Shown: one piece after another, positions 4,980 through 6,013 of the stretch | How the letters are laid out: every line of letters starts with the position of its first letter | How positions within the stretch are numbered: position 1 is the first letter of the stretch | Source of the DNA: an uncultured Holosporaceae bacterium | Lineage (GTDB): Bacteria > Pseudomonadota > Alphaproteobacteria > CAISOG01 | Assembly: GCA_903887035.1 (NCBI GenBank) | Contig: CAISOG010000115.1 | Span: forward strand, 1 to 6,013 | DNA length: 6,013 bases | Direction: 5' to 3' | Notes under the pieces: model-generated | Databases searched by the model: none | What the model was told of the DNA's origin: nothing | The model's input: only the letters and a program-made list of their open reading frames with translations | Made by a program: the position numbers and the translations under genes

Positions 4980-5918
4980 TTACAGCTGGAGGTTCGATGC
5001 CCACAGCCAGGCTGCCCCCCGTACGCCACTGGCATCCCCGTGACGGGGCGGGCGCAGCTTTGTCTTGATCTTGCTTTTGCTGTAAACCCATTCGCCCCAC
5101 AGCCGCGGGACGTTGTCGTACAGGCGGCTGACGTTCGACATGCCACCGCCCAGCACAATAACCTCAGGATCCAGCAGGTTGATGACCCAGGCAAAGGCCT
5201 TAGCCATGCGGCGCTCATAGCGATCGATGGAGGCCATGGCATAGGGATCCCCATCCTCCGCCCCCGCAATAATGTCGTGGGTTGACAGCTGCTGCCCCGA
5301 GGTGTGGTTATGATCACGGCGCAGGCTAGGCCCCGACAGAAAGGTTTCGATGCAGCCGCGCTTGCCACAATAACAATCTTGCAGGGGCAAATCCCCCTCC
5401 TCAACCCACGGCAGGCCGTTGTGCCCCCATTCGCCCGCTATCAAATTGGCGCCAGGCCAAACCTGGCCATCAAAGACCAACCCGCCGCCGCATCCCGTGC
5501 CGATAATGACGCCAAAGACGGTACGGGCGCCCTTACCCGCGCCATCGATGGCTTCGGACAGGGCAAAGCAGTTGGCATCATTGGCCAGGCGGACTTCCCG
5601 CGCCAACCGTTCCCCCAAATCATGGACAAAGGGCTTGCCGACCAACAGCCCCACATTGCCGGCATGCATCACCACCCCGCTGTCGGGGTCGGCCGCGCCC
5701 GGAATACCAATGCCCAAGGTGCCCTTACCACCCAACACCCCCTCAGCCTGCTCAATCAGATCGCCAATGCGACCAACCAAATCTTCATAGGACTGGTTGG
5801 GGGTGGGGATACGCTGCCGATACAATTCTTTGCCATTAAAACCGTGCAGGCCGACACACTCAATTTTGGTGCCGCCAACGTCAAGGCCGAAAGCAAGGGG
5901 GAAATCTAAGGGCGACAT
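4980..5918 (-). CDS. ROK-family sugar kinase, Mak-like fructokinase
   Basis: This 312-residue protein matches the ROK (repressor/ORF/kinase) fold without a DNA-binding domain, so it is an enzyme. The N-terminal phosphate loop is GLDVGGTK (11-18). LANDANCFALSE (111-122) contains the catalytic base D114, and VIIGTGCGGG (137-146) is the second nucleotide-binding segment. The ROK zinc site is complete: H166 in EWGH with C182, C184 and C189 in CYCGKRGC. VIVLGGGMSNV (253-263) and the C-terminal HGDASGVRGAAWLW (293-306) closely resemble, from memory, E. coli Mak (manno/fructokinase), so fructose to fructose 6-phosphate with ATP is the likeliest reaction; N-acetylglucosamine or glucose are alternatives. 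I start at the ATG at 5918 because GGAG lies 6 nt upstream and the kinase fold begins right after; the longer frame to 5996 has no good ribosome-binding site and adds 26 residues of non-family sequence. The neighbour phosphofructokinase uses its presumed product. Confidence 0.92.
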   Translation of the reverse strand: MSPLDFPLAFGLDVGGTKIECVGLHGFNGKELYRQRIPTPNQSYEDLVGRIGDLIEQAEGVLGGKGTLGIGIPGAADPDSGVVMHAGNVGLLVGKPFVHDLGERLAREVRLANDANCFALSEAIDGAGKGARTVFGVIIGTGCGGGLVFDGQVWPGANLIAGEWGHNGLPWVEEGDLPLQDCYCGKRGCIETFLSGPSLRRDHNHTSGQQLSTHDIIAGAEDGDPYAMASIDRYERRMAKAFAWVINLLDPEVIVLGGGMSNVSRLYDNVPRLWGEWVYSKSKIKTKLRPPRHGDASGVRGAAWLWASNLQL

Positions 5919-5924
5919 GGCACG

Positions 5925-5928
5925 CTCC
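5925..5928 (-). promoter_or_regulatory. Ribosome-binding site of the ROK kinase
   Basis: GGAG lies 6 nt upstream of the ATG at 5918. This fixes the start there rather than at the in-frame ATG at 5996, which lacks a well-spaced purine-rich element. Confidence 0.6.
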
Positions 5929-6013
5929 AACGTTGCAAAAAACCAGCAGCCAATGTCGCAGATTTCGCCCCCATTGGATTGAGGATTATTTTGCATCTGC
6001 GAAGGGCATCCCT

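Noticed and set aside
4974..4981. Run of eight A on the minus strand at the ROK kinase stop, considered as a slippery frameshift site
   Set aside because: The run starts within the TAA stop codon, so slippage there would come after termination and would not alter the product.
5304..5909. 201-codon open frame on the plus strand, antisense to the ROK kinase
   Set aside because: No family resemblance; explained by GC-rich codon bias of the real gene on the opposite strand.
5919..5996. 26-codon N-terminal extension of the ROK kinase
   Set aside because: No well-spaced ribosome-binding site at 5996 and the residues are unlike family N-termini, while GGAG precedes the ATG at 5918.

Overview
All recognisable genes in this window lie on the minus strand, so transcription runs from right to left: ROK sugar kinase, then 6-phosphofructokinase, CyaY/frataxin, ABC exporter, HIT protein, and two small paralogous membrane proteins. 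The sequence is GC-rich with tightly packed genes. The gene set (frataxin-like CyaY with an IWVSSPISG core, a half-size ABC exporter, an HIT protein and a Mak-like ROK kinase) points to a Gram-negative proteobacterium, and an alphaproteobacterium is my best guess. I cannot name the genus from sequence alone. No rRNA, tRNA, CRISPR array or insertion sequence was seen.

Right part (3706-5918): a Mak-type ROK sugar kinase, probably a fructokinase, with an intact zinc motif, followed after a 185-nt gap by a PfkA-family 6-phosphofructokinase. Together they could turn free fructose into fructose 6-phosphate and then fructose 1,6-bisphosphate, giving a two-step entry into glycolysis. The phosphofructokinase has an unusual pair of donor-selectivity residues (Gly in GGDGS, Lys in PKTIDND).

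Middle part (896-3614): cyaY, a half-size ABC exporter and a HIT-family hydrolase. cyaY and the ABC gene overlap by 8 nt, and the ABC start has no Shine-Dalgarno sequence, so the two are probably translationally coupled. The HIT gene follows 39 nt later with a good ribosome-binding site. A candidate promoter lies just upstream of cyaY.

Left part (1-895): two unrecognised single-pass membrane proteins of 63 and 79 residues. They share a nearly invariant N-terminus (MEDVNPFAL), a transmembrane helix, an S-[FY]-R-P tail motif, and even the same ribosome-binding-site layout. They are separated by about 307 non-coding bases that hold a promoter candidate, two hairpins and an imperfect palindrome. 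This paralogous pair is the least explained content of the window.

Several starts differ from the longest possible reading frame (ROK kinase, HIT protein and both small proteins). In each case the internal ATG is better supported by a ribosome-binding site or by conservation.
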